Source: Mycolicibacterium neworleansense
GTDB lineage: Bacteria > Actinomycetota > Actinomycetes > Mycobacteriales > Mycobacteriaceae
Direction of reading: 5' to 3'
DNA: 64,000 nt
NCBI RefSeq assembly: GCF_001245615.1
Contig: NZ_CWKH01000001.1
Span: 248,001 to 312,000, forward strand
Part shown: positions 8,886 through 18,291 of the stretch, piece after piece
How the letters are laid out: each line of letters opens with the position of its first letter
Position numbering within the stretch: the stretch's first letter is position 1
The notes under the pieces: generated by a model
What the model was told of the DNA's origin: nothing
Databases searched by the model: none
Seen by the model: only the letters and a program-made list of their open reading frames with translations
Position numbers and translations under genes: made by a program

Positions 8886-9799
8886 CGGGGCTACTCGGCT
8901 CCGAGGTCCCGGCCTCGGAGAAGCGCCGGAAGTTTCGTCGAGGCCTGGAGTCGGGGCGGCTCCTGCGTTTTCCCGGTGCGTTCTCCCCGCTGGTGGCCAA
9001 GCTCGTCGCGCAGATCGGTTTCGACGGCGTCTACGTTTCCGGTGCGGTGCTGTCCGCCGACCTGGGTCTGCCCGACATCGGGTTGACGACGCTGACAGAA
9101 GTGGCGGGCCGTGGCGCCCAGATCGCTTCAGCCACAGACCTTCCGACGTTGATCGACGCCGACACCGGATTCGGCGAACCGATGAGTGCGGCCCGAACGG
9201 TGACGTTGCTCGAAGACGCGGGCCTGACCGGACTGCACCTCGAAGATCAGGTCAATCCCAAGCGATGCGGGCATCTCGACGGGAAAGCAGTGGTGGAGAC
9301 TTCCGAGATGGTCAAGCGGCTGCGCGCCGCTGTCTCGGCGCGGCGTGACCCGGACTTCATCATCTGCGCCCGCACCGACGCTGCGGGGATCGAGGGGATC
9401 CCCGCAGCGATCGACCGGGCCAAGGCCTACGCCGGCGCGGGGGCCGACCTGATCTTCACCGAGGCGCTGCACACTCCGGCGGATTTCGAGCAGTTCCGGG
9501 AAGCGGTCGATGTTCCGCTGCTGGCCAACATGACCGAGTTCGGAAAATCCGAGCTGCTGACGACCCGGCAGTTGTCCGAGATCGGCTACAACATGGTGAT
9601 CTACCCGGTGACCACGCTGCGCTTGGCGATGCACGCAGTCGAGGTAGGACTGCGTGAAATCGCTTCGGCAGGAACACAATCCGGACTGATCGATCAGATG
9701 CAGCATCGAAGCCGGCTGTATGAGCTCCTGCGCTACCACGACTACAACCAGTTCGACTCGGACATCTACAATTTCTCGCTGCAAGGGGCGACAGCATGA
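8882..9799 (+). CDS. prpB: 2-methylisocitrate lyase
   Basis: 305 residues, isocitrate lyase/PEP mutase superfamily TIM barrel. It splits 2-methylisocitrate into pyruvate and succinate, the last step of the methylcitrate cycle. Visible are the Mg-binding region [14 protein letters not shown], and the catalytic loop KRCGHLDGK (usually KKCGH) with its active-site Cys. The longer upstream frame is ignored because ATG 8882 overlaps the prpD stop (ATGA) exactly as prpC overlaps prpB. M. tuberculosis lacks a dedicated prpB and uses isocitrate lyase instead, so its presence points to a species outside that lineage. Confidence 0.95.
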   Translation: MTGLLGSEVPASEKRRKFRRGLESGRLLRFPGAFSPLVAKLVAQIGFDGVYVSGAVLSADLGLPDIGLTTLTEVAGRGAQIASATDLPTLIDADTGFGEPMSAARTVTLLEDAGLTGLHLEDQVNPKRCGHLDGKAVVETSEMVKRLRAAVSARRDPDFIICARTDAAGIEGIPAAIDRAKAYAGAGADLIFTEALHTPADFEQFREAVDVPLLANMTEFGKSELLTTRQLSEIGYNMVIYPVTTLRLAMHAVEVGLREIASAGTQSGLIDQMQHRSRLYELLRYHDYNQFDSDIYNFSLQGATA

Positions 9800-10929
9800 C
9801 CGTTACCGCGAACGACACAGTCAAGCCGAGTATCCACAAGGGTCTGGCCGGTGTGGTGGTCGATACCACCGCCATCTCCAAGGTTGTCCCGGAGACCAAC
9901 TCGCTGACCTATAGAGGCTACGCGGTGCAGGATCTGGCTGCGCACTGCAGCTTCGAGCAGGTCGCCTACCTGCTGTGGCACGGGGAACTCCCCACAGATC
10001 AGGAACTGGGGCTGTTCTCGCAGCGCGAGCGGGCTTCTCGGCGCATCGACCGCTCGATGCAATCACTATTGGCCAAGATTCCCGACAACTGCCATCCGAT
10101 GGACGTGGTCCGGACCGCAATCAGCTATCTCGGCGCCGAGGATCCCGAGGAGGACGACAGCAGCCCGTCCGCCAACTTCGCCAAGTCGTTGCGGATGTTC
10201 GCGGTGCTGCCCACCATCGTCGCCGCCGATATGCGCCGGCGGCGGGGATTGGAGCCGATCGCGCCGCACAGCCACCTGGGCTACTCGGAGAATTTCCTCA
10301 ACATGTGCTTCGGCGAAGTGCCGGATCCGGTGATCGTCAAGGCTTTTGAGCAGTCGATGATCCTCTACGCCGAGCACAGCTTCAACGCCTCCACCTTCGC
10401 GGCGCGCGTGGTCACCTCAACGCAGTCCGATATCTACAGCGCCGTTACGGCCGCCATCGGGGCTTTGAAGGGGTCGCTCCACGGCGGCGCCAATGAGGCA
10501 GTGATGCACGACATGCTTGAGATCGGCAGCGCCGATCGCGCCGCGGAATGGTTGCACGGCAAGTTGACCCGCAAGGACAAGGTGATGGGGTTCGGTCACC
10601 GGGTCTACAAGAGTGGCGATTCCCGGGTGCCCACCATGAAGGCCGCGCTGGCCAGTGTGTCCGAGGTTCGCGACGGTCGGCGGTGGCTGGACATCTACGA
10701 CCGCCTGGAGCAGAACATGCTCGCCGCCACCGGGATCAAGCCCAACCTCGACTTCCCGACCGGGCCGGCCTACTACCTGATGGGATTCGATATCCCAAGC
10801 TTCACACCGCTGTTCGTGATGAGCCGGATCACCGGCTGGACCGCCCACATCATGGAGCAGGCCGGGTCGAACGCCCTCATCCGGCCGCTCAGTGACTACA
10901 GCGGGCATCCACAGCGGGCGCTGACCTAG
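9796..10929 (+). CDS. prpC: 2-methylcitrate synthase
   Basis: 377 residues, type II citrate synthase family. It condenses propionyl-CoA with oxaloacetate, the entry step of the cycle. Catalytic motifs are GSLHGGANEAVM (His) and GFGHRVYKSGDSR (His and the following loop), with the conserved Asp in the C-terminal segment. The short form (below 400 residues) and the operon context indicate methylcitrate rather than housekeeping citrate synthase. Start overlaps the prpB stop (ATGA). The stop is followed after 25 bp by the pyruvate carboxylase start, so read-through into pyc is likely. Confidence 0.95.
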   Translation: MTVTANDTVKPSIHKGLAGVVVDTTAISKVVPETNSLTYRGYAVQDLAAHCSFEQVAYLLWHGELPTDQELGLFSQRERASRRIDRSMQSLLAKIPDNCHPMDVVRTAISYLGAEDPEEDDSSPSANFAKSLRMFAVLPTIVAADMRRRRGLEPIAPHSHLGYSENFLNMCFGEVPDPVIVKAFEQSMILYAEHSFNASTFAARVVTSTQSDIYSAVTAAIGALKGSLHGGANEAVMHDMLEIGSADRAAEWLHGKLTRKDKVMGFGHRVYKSGDSRVPTMKAALASVSEVRDGRRWLDIYDRLEQNMLAATGIKPNLDFPTGPAYYLMGFDIPSFTPLFVMSRITGWTAHIMEQAGSNALIRPLSDYSGHPQRALT

Positions 10930-10954
10930 TACCAGCAAGCTCGGAAAGGAAACA

Positions 10955-13900
10955 GTGGTCGACAAGGTTCTGGTCGCCAACCGCGGAGAGATCGCCATCC
11001 GCGCGTTTCGCGCGGCCTACGAGCTCGGTCTCGCAACGGTCGCGGTCTATCCGTACGAGGACCGTAATTCTCAGCACCGGTTGAAGGCTGACGAGTCGTA
11101 TCAGATAGGTGAGGAAGGACATCCCGTCCGGGCCCATCTTTCGGTCGACGAGATCATCCGGGTTGCTCTCCACGCGGGCGCCGACGCGATCTATCCCGGT
11201 TATGGGTTTCTCTCGGAGAACCCCGAGTTGGCCAGGGCATGCGATCAGGCCGGTATCGCGTTTGTGGGGCCTTCGGCCGACGTGCTGGAGCTGACCGGCA
11301 ACAAGGCCCGCGCCGTCGCCGAGGCCCGTAAGGCCGGACTGCCGGTGCTGGCATCGTCGGACCCGTCGAGTTCGGTGTCCGAGTTGCTGGCCGCCGCCGA
11401 GGCGATGAGTTTCCCGCTGTTCGTCAAGGCCGTCGCCGGTGGCGGTGGCCGGGGGATGCGGCGGGTCAACGACGTGGGCGATCTGAAGGAGGCGATCGAG
11501 GCCGCCAGCCGGGAAGCGCAGTCGGCGTTCGGGGATCCCACGGTGTTCCTCGAGCAGGCAGTGATCAACCCGCGCCACATCGAGGTGCAGATCCTGGCGG
11601 ATACTCAGGGCAACGTGATCCACCTCTTCGAACGGGACTGCAGCCTGCAGCGGCGCCACCAGAAAGTCATCGAGCTGGCGCCCGCCCCCAATCTGGATCC
11701 TCATCTGCGGGAACGGATCTGTGCCGACGCGGTGGCGTTCGCCCGCCAGATCGGGTACTCGTGCGCGGGTACGGTGGAATTCCTGCTCGATGAGCAGGGA
11801 CGGCACGTGTTCATCGAGTGCAATCCCCGGATCCAGGTCGAGCACACGGTGACCGAGGAAATCACCGATGTCGACCTGGTGTCGTGTCAGCTGCGCATCG
11901 CGGACGGGGCGTCGTTGTCCGATCTCGGACTCGCCCAGGACGCGTTGAAGATTCGCGGTGCTGCCCTGCAGTGCCGGATCACCACTGAAGATCCCAGCAA
12001 CGGATTCCGTCCCGATACCGGCCGCATCACCGGATATCGCTCACCCGGTGGCGCCGGCGTCCGACTGGACGGCGGCACCAACCTCGGGGCCGAGGTGTCG
12101 GCGCATTTCGATTCGATGCTGGTGAAGCTGACCTGCCGCGGCCGCGACTTCCCGACGGCGGTGGCCCGCGCTCGCCGCGCCGTGGCGGAGTTCCGGATCC
12201 GCGGACTATCGACCAACATCCAGTTTCTGGCCGCGGTCCTGGAGGACCCCGAATTCGTCGCCGGGAGGGTGACAACGTCGTTCATCGAGCAGCGGCCCCA
12301 GCTGCTCACCGCGCGCGCCAGCGCCGACCGCGGCACCAGGATTCTCAATTATCTGGCCGATGTCACCGTCAACCAGCCGCATGGTCCCCGTCCGTCAGCG
12401 GTCTACCCGCGCGACAAGCTTCCCGCGTGCGACTTGAGCGTGGCTCCACCCCCGGGTTCCAAGCAGCGCCTGACCGAGCTCGGCCCTGACGGTTTCGCCC
12501 GATGGCTGCGCGACAGCAGCGCAATCGGCGTGACCGACACCACCTTTCGCGATGCGCATCAATCGCTGCTGGCCACCCGGGTGCGCACCAGTGGACTGCT
12601 GCGCGTCGCGCCCTACATCGCCCGCACGATGCCGCAGCTGCTGTCCGTCGAATGCTGGGGCGGTGCCACCTACGACGTCTCATTGCGGTTCCTCAAGCAG
12701 GATCCCTGGGAGCGGCTTGCGGCGTTGCGCGAAGCGCTGCCCAACATCTGCCTGCAGATGTTGTTGCGGGGGCGGAACACGGTGGGCTACATACCGTATC
12801 CGGAATCGGTGACCCACGCGTTCGTCGACGAGGCCGCGGCCACCGGTGTCGACATTTTCCGGATCTTCGACGCACTGAACAACGTGAAGTCGATGCGCCC
12901 GGCGATCGACGCGGTCCGCGGCACCGGCACGGCGGTCGCGGAAGTCGCGATGTCCTACACCGGAGATCTGTCTGATCCGCGTGAATCGCTCTACACGCTG
13001 GACTATTACCTCTTCCTGGCCGAGCAGATCGTCGAGTCCGGCGCGCATGTTCTGGCCATCAAGGACATGGCGGGCCTGCTGCGGGCGCCTGCGGCCACGA
13101 CGCTGGTGTCTGCTCTGAAATCGCGGTTCGATCTGCCCGTGCATGTGCACACCCACGACACCCCGGGCGGCCAGTTGGCCACCTATGTCGCGGCGTGGAA
13201 TGCCGGTGCCGATGCCGTCGACGGTGCGGCAGCTCCGCTGGCCGGAACCACGAGTCAGCCGGCGTTGTCCTCGATCGTGGCCGCCGCTGCGCACACCACC
13301 TACGACACCGGGCTGTCACTGGACGCGGTGTGTGACCTTGAGCCGTACTGGGAAGCTCTGCGCCGGGTCTACGCACCATTCGATGTCGCGGTTGCCTGTC
13401 CTTCATTTCCCACGGGGCGCGTGTACACCCACGAGATTCCGGGCGGGCAGCTGAGCAATCTGCGTCAGCAGGCCATCGCGCTCGGTCTGAGCGGTCGCTT
13501 CGATGACATCGAGGCGAACTACGCTGCGGCGGACCGGATGTTGGGCCGGCTGGTGAAGGTCACCCCGTCGAGCAAGGTGGTGGGCGATCTGGCACTGGCG
13601 ATGGTCGGCGCGGGCATCGATGCCGACGACTTCGCCTCCGACCCGGCTCGCCACGACATCCCCGACAGTGTGATCGGGTTCCTGCGGGGTGAGCTGGGGG
13701 ACCCTGCCGGCGGTTGGCCGGAACCGTTGCGCACCAAGGCTCTGCACGGCCGGGATCCGGCCAAGCCGATCCAAGAGTTGTCCGCCGAGGACGAAACGGT
13801 GCTGGCTGCGCCGGGGCCGAAGCGTCAGGCGACCTTGAACCGGCTGCTGTTCCCTGGCCCCACAGCCGAATTCGAGGCGCATCGAGATGAGTACGGCGAT

Positions 13901-14350
13901 ACCTCGCGGCTGAGTGCCAATCAGTTCTTCTACGGGTTGCGGCACGGCGAGGAGCACCGGGTCAAACTCGAACCCGGGGTCGAATTGCTGATCGGGCTGG
14001 AGGCGATCTCCGAACCCGACGAGCGGGGGATGCGCACGGTGATGTGCATCCTCAACGGACAACTACGACCGATTGTGGTGCGGGACCGCAGTATCAGCGG
14101 CGGGGCCCCAGTAGCCGAGAAGGCCGATCGGGCCAATCCGGCCCACATCGGTGCTCCCTTCACCGGCGTGGTCACGGTCAACGTCTCCGAAGGCGATACC
14201 GTCGAGACCGGTCAATCCATCGCCACCATCGAGGCCATGAAGATGGAGGCGACCATCACTGCGCCTGAATGCGGCACGGTCAAAAGGATCGCGATTGCGC
14301 AGACCGCGCAGGTCGAAGGTGGCGACCTTCTCGTCGTCGTCGGTCAGTAG
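10955..14350 (+). CDS. pyc: Pyruvate carboxylase
   Basis: 1131 residues; ATP, bicarbonate and biotin-dependent conversion of pyruvate to oxaloacetate in the cytosol. Domains in order: biotin carboxylase N-domain (about 1-115, starting KVLVANRGEIAIRAFRAAYE), ATP-grasp with GGGGRGMRRV (about 165), biotin carboxylase C-domain to about 450, carboxyltransferase TIM barrel from about 525 (DTTFRDAHQS; metal site HVHTHDTPGG), PYC/OADA region, and a biotinyl domain with EAMKMEA, the biotinylated Lys at about 1096. Length fits single-chain pyruvate carboxylase. GTG start behind GGAAAGGA, 25 bp after prpC. Oxaloacetate made here is the co-substrate of PrpC, and pyruvate is the product of PrpB, so the neighbourhood makes metabolic sense. 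Confidence 0.95.
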   Translation: MVDKVLVANRGEIAIRAFRAAYELGLATVAVYPYEDRNSQHRLKADESYQIGEEGHPVRAHLSVDEIIRVALHAGADAIYPGYGFLSENPELARACDQAGIAFVGPSADVLELTGNKARAVAEARKAGLPVLASSDPSSSVSELLAAAEAMSFPLFVKAVAGGGGRGMRRVNDVGDLKEAIEAASREAQSAFGDPTVFLEQAVINPRHIEVQILADTQGNVIHLFERDCSLQRRHQKVIELAPAPNLDPHLRERICADAVAFARQIGYSCAGTVEFLLDEQGRHVFIECNPRIQVEHTVTEEITDVDLVSCQLRIADGASLSDLGLAQDALKIRGAALQCRITTEDPSNGFRPDTGRITGYRSPGGAGVRLDGGTNLGAEVSAHFDSMLVKLTCRGRDFPTAVARARRAVAEFRIRGLSTNIQFLAAVLEDPEFVAGRVTTSFIEQRPQLLTARASADRGTRILNYLADVTVNQPHGPRPSAVYPRDKLPACDLSVAPPPGSKQRLTELGPDGFARWLRDSSAIGVTDTTFRDAHQSLLATRVRTSGLLRVAPYIARTMPQLLSVECWGGATYDVSLRFLKQDPWERLAALREALPNICLQMLLRGRNTVGYIPYPESVTHAFVDEAAATGVDIFRIFDALNNVKSMRPAIDAVRGTGTAVAEVAMSYTGDLSDPRESLYTLDYYLFLAEQIVESGAHVLAIKDMAGLLRAPAATTLVSALKSRFDLPVHVHTHDTPGGQLATYVAAWNAGADAVDGAAAPLAGTTSQPALSSIVAAAAHTTYDTGLSLDAVCDLEPYWEALRRVYAPFDVAVACPSFPTGRVYTHEIPGGQLSNLRQQAIALGLSGRFDDIEANYAAADRMLGRLVKVTPSSKVVGDLALAMVGAGIDADDFASDPARHDIPDSVIGFLRGELGDPAGGWPEPLRTKALHGRDPAKPIQELSAEDETVLAAPGPKRQATLNRLLFPGPTAEFEAHRDEYGDTSRLSANQFFYGLRHGEEHRVKLEPGVELLIGLEAISEPDERGMRTVMCILNGQLRPIVVRDRSISGGAPVAEKADRANPAHIGAPFTGVVTVNVSEGDTVETGQSIATIEAMKMEATITAPECGTVKRIAIAQTAQVEGGDLLVVVGQ

Positions 14351-14351
14351 G

Positions 14352-14379
14352 TCGACCGCGGGATCGGCCATGCGGTCGA
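14352..14379 (+). terminator. Hairpin after pyc
   Basis: Perfect 8-bp arms TCGACCGC (14352-14359) and GCGGTCGA (14372-14379) with a 12-nt loop immediately after the pyc stop. There is no T-tract, as is common for mycobacterial terminators. It would separate the prp-pyc unit from the iron-regulated genes. Confidence 0.45.
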
Positions 14380-14749
14380 GGAGGCGGCCTGGGCCTGACC
14401 GCGGCCCCAAAATCGGCTCACGAGAAATTTTGTGAATTGAGGCAGTCGTCGGTGCCGGCTGCCTACACGGACTTGGCTGTGACGTGACCCGCGGGGCCGA
14501 AAACCGACCACAACCGCCCAGGCTGCTGCGCGGCGCTGTTCGCCATGATCTTCCCGCCGCGTTGCTACCGCACTCACAGCAACTTCACAGTTGGGCGTGT
14601 TGGTGCGAAGCCGGTGCATGCGTTGCGGAGAGCGCGAAAAGCGCTGTTGTACTGCGCGTTTGAAATTGACGCCGAATTTTCCTGGCGGTGGTGAGTCGTC
14701 TCGCGCGCCGCGTTGAGTGCCGAAAGGGACGCCCCACCGCCGGAAAAGT

Positions 14750-14768
14750 ATTGGTTAGTCTCACCTCG
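14750..14768. promoter_or_regulatory. IdeR iron box upstream of mbtK
   Basis: The core GGTTAGTCTCACCT matches the 19-bp IdeR consensus TTAGGTTAGGCTAACCTAA at 13 of 19 positions, including nearly the whole central part. Iron-loaded IdeR binding here would repress the mycobactin genes that follow. A weaker match (about 11 of 19) lies before mbtL at about 15674-15692. Confidence 0.7.
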
Positions 14769-14923
14769 CTGATCTGAGGAGGCTGCGGGTCGGGGCGTGG
14801 CGCACACCTATTGGTGGCGCCCCCTGACTCGCACCGTGGACAGGGGGACTTGGCTTTGACGTGTGATGAAGTGCTGCAGCGCAGCGCAACTGGCATCTCG
14901 GTATCTCGAACGCAGCGCGCGGC

Positions 14924-15601
14924 GTGACCAACGTGTCGTCGCAGGCGGGGGTTGCCACGGCCGAATCGCTGACGCGGCATGATGGTGACTCGCCGGACTA
15001 TCCGGTGCTTCCACGGGAACTCAGGAACGTTTCCGACGCGGTGCGGCGCACTCCCGGGCCGCCGGTTCCACAATTGTTGCGGCCAAGCGCGATTCGTGTC
15101 GCCACCGATGGAGATTCCGCGATGATCGCGGAGTGGATGAATCGACCACACCTGGCCAAGGCCTGGGAGTATGACTGGCCCGTCGAACGCTGGCGCGCGC
15201 ATCTGAAAGCTCAGATCGAGGGCGACTACTCACTGCCACTCGTGTTGAGCATCGCCGGGGTAGACCGCGGGTATCTCGAAATATACCGGGCGGCCAAGGA
15301 TTCCATCGCCGATCGATACGACAGCCAGCCGCACGATCTGGGTCTGCACGGAGCCATAGCTGACGTGGAGTTGGTAGATCGTGGCCTCGGCCCCAAACTC
15401 CTGCCCAAGATCGTCGCAAGCATCCTGACCGCCGATCCGGACTGTCAGCGGATCATGTTCGACCCCGACCACCGCAATGCCACGGTGCGCGGGTTGTGTG
15501 AATTCGTCGGGTGCCGGTTCCTCGGCGAACACGAGATGTCCAACCGCAGGATGGCGCTCTACGAACTCGGCCGGAACACCGCCCGGCAATGGATGACCTG
15601 A
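14924..15601 (+). CDS. mbtK: Mycobactin lysine N-epsilon-acyltransferase
   Basis: 225 residues, GNAT fold of the siderophore acyltransferase type (MbtK/IucB). It transfers the long fatty acyl chain from the MbtL carrier to the side-chain amine of the (hydroxy)lysine of mycobactin. After a variable, probably disordered N-terminus (about 1-55) come conserved elements: [38 protein letters not shown], the acetyl-CoA loop region [10 protein letters not shown], and [23 protein letters not shown] 14924 is chosen, but the true start could be further in. It lies downstream of an IdeR box and is followed by mbtL and mbtM, the same functional set as the M. tuberculosis mbt-2 locus. Confidence 0.9.
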   Translation: MTNVSSQAGVATAESLTRHDGDSPDYPVLPRELRNVSDAVRRTPGPPVPQLLRPSAIRVATDGDSAMIAEWMNRPHLAKAWEYDWPVERWRAHLKAQIEGDYSLPLVLSIAGVDRGYLEIYRAAKDSIADRYDSQPHDLGLHGAIADVELVDRGLGPKLLPKIVASILTADPDCQRIMFDPDHRNATVRGLCEFVGCRFLGEHEMSNRRMALYELGRNTARQWMT

Positions 15602-15714
15602 GTCCCGGCTTGGCCAAAGCTGCTGTCTGGCAGATGTTCCCAATCAGTTCAACAGATTTCGTACTGCAAAAGGAAAGGTGAGGCTGGCCGCGTGGGCCGG
15701 CCAGGTATGCACAT

Positions 15715-15978
15715 ATGACCGCGACCGATTCATCCATATCGTCCGCCGTATCCGAACCGCTGATCTCGATCCTGCGTGACGATCTCGAACTGCCCTGTCA
15801 ATCACTCAGTGCCAGTACCTGTCTGGTCGATGACCTCGGCATGGATTCGGTCTCGTTCGCCGTGGGCCTGGTGGCGATCGAAGAGAAGTTCGGCGTGCAA
15901 CTCAGCGAGGAAGACCTCATCAATTGCCGCACCGTCGGAGACCTACAGTCGGCGATCGACGGCCGGAGTGCGTCGTGA
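15715..15978 (+). CDS. mbtL: Mycobactin acyl carrier protein
   Basis: 87-residue acyl carrier protein. The phosphopantetheine Ser lies in DLGMDSVSF (about residues 40-48), with the acidic helix II EEKFGVQLSEEDL typical of carrier proteins. It carries the fatty acid that is loaded by MbtM and handed to MbtK. ATG 15715 is selected; the AGGAAAGG sequence about 40 nt upstream is too far for a ribosome site, so initiation may be weak or the message leaderless. The last codon and stop overlap the GTG of mbtM (GTGA), so ligase and carrier are coupled. Confidence 0.9.
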   Translation: MTATDSSISSAVSEPLISILRDDLELPCQSLSASTCLVDDLGMDSVSFAVGLVAIEEKFGVQLSEEDLINCRTVGDLQSAIDGRSAS

Positions 15979-17540
15979 ACCCGCTCGCGGGCGCCCTGCG
16001 CGAGGCGATGGTCGGCTCACCGCACGACCTGGTGGTCCTGGACCGCGATACCGATGCCTGGCAGCGCCGTCCGTGGCCGGAGGTGCACGGTCTCGCCGAA
16101 GGTATTGCGGCATATTTGCTGGGCCGGGACCGGCCGGGCGCGGTAGGGCTGGTCGGCGAGCCGACCGTGGAAATTGTCGCTGCCATTCAGGGGGCGTGGC
16201 TCGCGGGTGAAGGCGTGTCGATCCTTCCGCGGCCACAGCGGCGCGCCGAGCCGTCGGAATGGGCGCACGCCACGTTGTCCAGGTTCTCCGGAATCGGCGT
16301 GACGACGGTCTTCAGTTACGGCAGCACGCTGGAACTGTTGCGGACCGTTGACTCGCCACTGACGGTGTGCGACATCGCCGATGCCGCACGCACACCTACC
16401 TCGACACACCTGCAGTATCCCGACCATGCCGACGTCGCGATCCTGCAGGGCACTGCCGGGTCCACCGGCTCCCCACGCACCGCGATGCTGGCGCCGGAAG
16501 CCGTGCTCAACAACATGCTGGCAGTCACGCAGCGATTGTCCCTGAGCCGCAACGATGTCTGCTGCTCCTGGTTGCCGATCTATCACGACATGGGCCTGGC
16601 GATGGTGTTGGCGTCGACGATGTCGGGGATGCCGCTGTGGCTGGCGCCGACAGGTGCCTTCTCCGCGGCGCCGCTGCGGTGGGCCGAATGGCTGTCCGAA
16701 TCGTCGGCGACTTTCACCGCTGGGCCGAATTTCGGATACTCGGTGCTCGGCCGCTTCGCCAACCGCGTGTCCGACGTCGACCTCGGCGCGGTGCGTATCG
16801 CGATCAACGGGGGCGAGCCCGTCGACTGTGCCGGTGTCGACCGGTTCACCATAGGCATGAGCCGGTTCGGCTTCGACGCGGCGGCGATGACGCCCAGCTA
16901 CGGGATGGCCGAGTCGACCTGTGCGGTGACCATTCCCGCGCCCGGGGAGGGCTTGCGCATCGACATCCCGGATGCGGCCGATACCGGTCGGCGCTATGCA
17001 CTGCTGGGACGCCCGGTACCGGGCATGGAGATCCGCATCGTTGCCTCGCAACACGACGAGACCGGCGTGTCCGGCGAAGTCGAGATCCGCGGCTCCTCGA
17101 TGATGTCGTCCTACCTCGGGGATGCTCCCGTCGAAGCCGGCAGCAACGGCCAGTGGTTCCCTACCGGTGACATCGGCTATCTCGTCGACGGTGCACTGGT
17201 GATCTGTGGCCGCTCCAAGGAGATCATCACCATCGCCGGACGCAACATCTTCCCGACGGAGATCGAACAGGTCGCGGGTGAGGTGGACGGCGTACGCGAA
17301 GGTGCTGTGGTGGCCGTGGGCACCGAGTCCGGAGTCGCGCAGTCGCGGCTTCTGGTGGCCGCGGAGTTCGTCGGCACCGAACAGGACACCACACGCAGCG
17401 CGGTGATCCGGCGAATCGTGTCGGTCTGCGGTGTCACGCCGGCGGACGTCGTGCTGATGGCACCGGGATCGTTGCCACGCACATCGTCGGGAAAGCTCAG
17501 GCGACTTGAGGTCCGGCGTCAACTGGAGGGCGCGCGTTGA
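15975..17540 (+). CDS. mbtM: Mycobactin long-chain fatty acyl-AMP ligase (acyl-ACP ligase)
   Basis: 521 residues, ANL superfamily fatty acyl-AMP ligase. It activates a long fatty acid with ATP and loads it on MbtL. Motifs are the P-loop-like QGTAGSTGSPRTAML (about residue 156), WLPIYHDMGL, YGMAESTCAV, and the hinge region PTGDIGYLVDGALVICGRSKE, followed by the C-terminal PRTSSGKLRR Lys. GTG 15975 overlaps the mbtL stop; the frame extends further upstream but without support. The usual partner gene mbtN, an acyl-ACP dehydrogenase that makes the cis double bond, is not found next to it. Confidence 0.9.
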   Translation: MNPLAGALREAMVGSPHDLVVLDRDTDAWQRRPWPEVHGLAEGIAAYLLGRDRPGAVGLVGEPTVEIVAAIQGAWLAGEGVSILPRPQRRAEPSEWAHATLSRFSGIGVTTVFSYGSTLELLRTVDSPLTVCDIADAARTPTSTHLQYPDHADVAILQGTAGSTGSPRTAMLAPEAVLNNMLAVTQRLSLSRNDVCCSWLPIYHDMGLAMVLASTMSGMPLWLAPTGAFSAAPLRWAEWLSESSATFTAGPNFGYSVLGRFANRVSDVDLGAVRIAINGGEPVDCAGVDRFTIGMSRFGFDAAAMTPSYGMAESTCAVTIPAPGEGLRIDIPDAADTGRRYALLGRPVPGMEIRIVASQHDETGVSGEVEIRGSSMMSSYLGDAPVEAGSNGQWFPTGDIGYLVDGALVICGRSKEIITIAGRNIFPTEIEQVAGEVDGVREGAVVAVGTESGVAQSRLLVAAEFVGTEQDTTRSAVIRRIVSVCGVTPADVVLMAPGSLPRTSSGKLRRLEVRRQLEGAR

Positions 17541-17617
17541 TTGCGTAGGGCGCGATGAGTTTCTGGCTCGCCCCGAGTCCAATCAACGTCCATTGTTGAT
17601 CGAACGGGAGAGAACGC

Positions 17618-18265
17618 GTGCCCCAGCTGCTCAAAGTCCAGAACTTCAACGTCTCCAGCGACGGATTCGGCGCGGGTGAGAACCAGAGCTTCGAGCGACC
17701 GTTCGGCCACGCCGAGCCGGGGGAGATGTTCGCCTGGGCGGGCGCCACTGCGAGCTGGCCCAACCGCACCGAACCCGGTGGCAGTCGCGGGCTCGACGAC
17801 TACCTGACCCGCGACTTTCACCACAACATCGGCGCGGAGATCATGGGCCGGAACAAGTTCAGTCCGTACCGCGGTGCCTGGGAGAACCACGAATGGCAGG
17901 GCTGGTGGGGTGACGAGCCGCCCTTCCACACCCCGGTGTTCGTCATGACCCATTACCCGCGGCCGTCGTTGACCTTGTCCGACACCACGTTCCACTTCGT
18001 CGATGCCGATCCGGCCGCGGTTCTCGAACAGGCCCGGGCGGCCGCGCAGGGCAAGGATGTGCGCCTGGGCGGGGGCGCGATCACCATCCGGGAGTTCCTC
18101 GACGCCGACCTGGTGGACACCCTGCACGTGGCGGTGTCACCGATCGAGCTGGGCAGCGGGACCCGCCTCTGGGAGTCACCCGATGAGCTGGATGACAGGT
18201 TCCATCACGACGTCGTACCCAGCCCCGGCGGCTCGGTCACCCACCATCTGTTCTGGCGCCGCTGA
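17618..18265 (+). CDS. Dihydrofolate reductase / RibD C-terminal family protein
   Basis: 215 residues, NADPH-binding reductase fold shared by DHFR and the RibD C-terminal domain. Visible are an N-terminal strand (LLKVQNFNVSSDGFGAGE), IMGRNKFSP, and the dinucleotide-binding end VRLGGGAITIREFLDADLVD followed by the HVAVSPIELGSGTRLWE segment typical of stand-alone RibD_C proteins. Substrate is unknown; such proteins are common orphans in actinobacteria and are usually not essential folate or riboflavin enzymes. GTG start behind GGGAGAGAA, 77 bp after mbtM. Convergent with the tetR gene. Confidence 0.85.
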   Translation: MPQLLKVQNFNVSSDGFGAGENQSFERPFGHAEPGEMFAWAGATASWPNRTEPGGSRGLDDYLTRDFHHNIGAEIMGRNKFSPYRGAWENHEWQGWWGDEPPFHTPVFVMTHYPRPSLTLSDTTFHFVDADPAAVLEQARAAAQGKDVRLGGGAITIREFLDADLVDTLHVAVSPIELGSGTRLWESPDELDDRFHHDVVPSPGGSVTHHLFWRR

Positions 18266-18291
18266 GCCGGCCCGAGCACCGCGGGCGCGGA

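Larger units (their letters stand above)
14351..14923. other. 573-bp intergenic region between pyc and mbtK
   Basis: No convincing gene. It holds a terminator-like hairpin just after pyc and an IdeR box at 14750-14768. Short frames on the minus strand (14585-15202) run antisense into mbtK and have no ribosome site or recognisable product. Confidence 0.6.

Noticed and set aside
14585..15202. 205-codon minus-strand frame across the mbtK promoter
   Set aside because: It runs antisense to mbtK and over the IdeR box, with no domain and no start signal.
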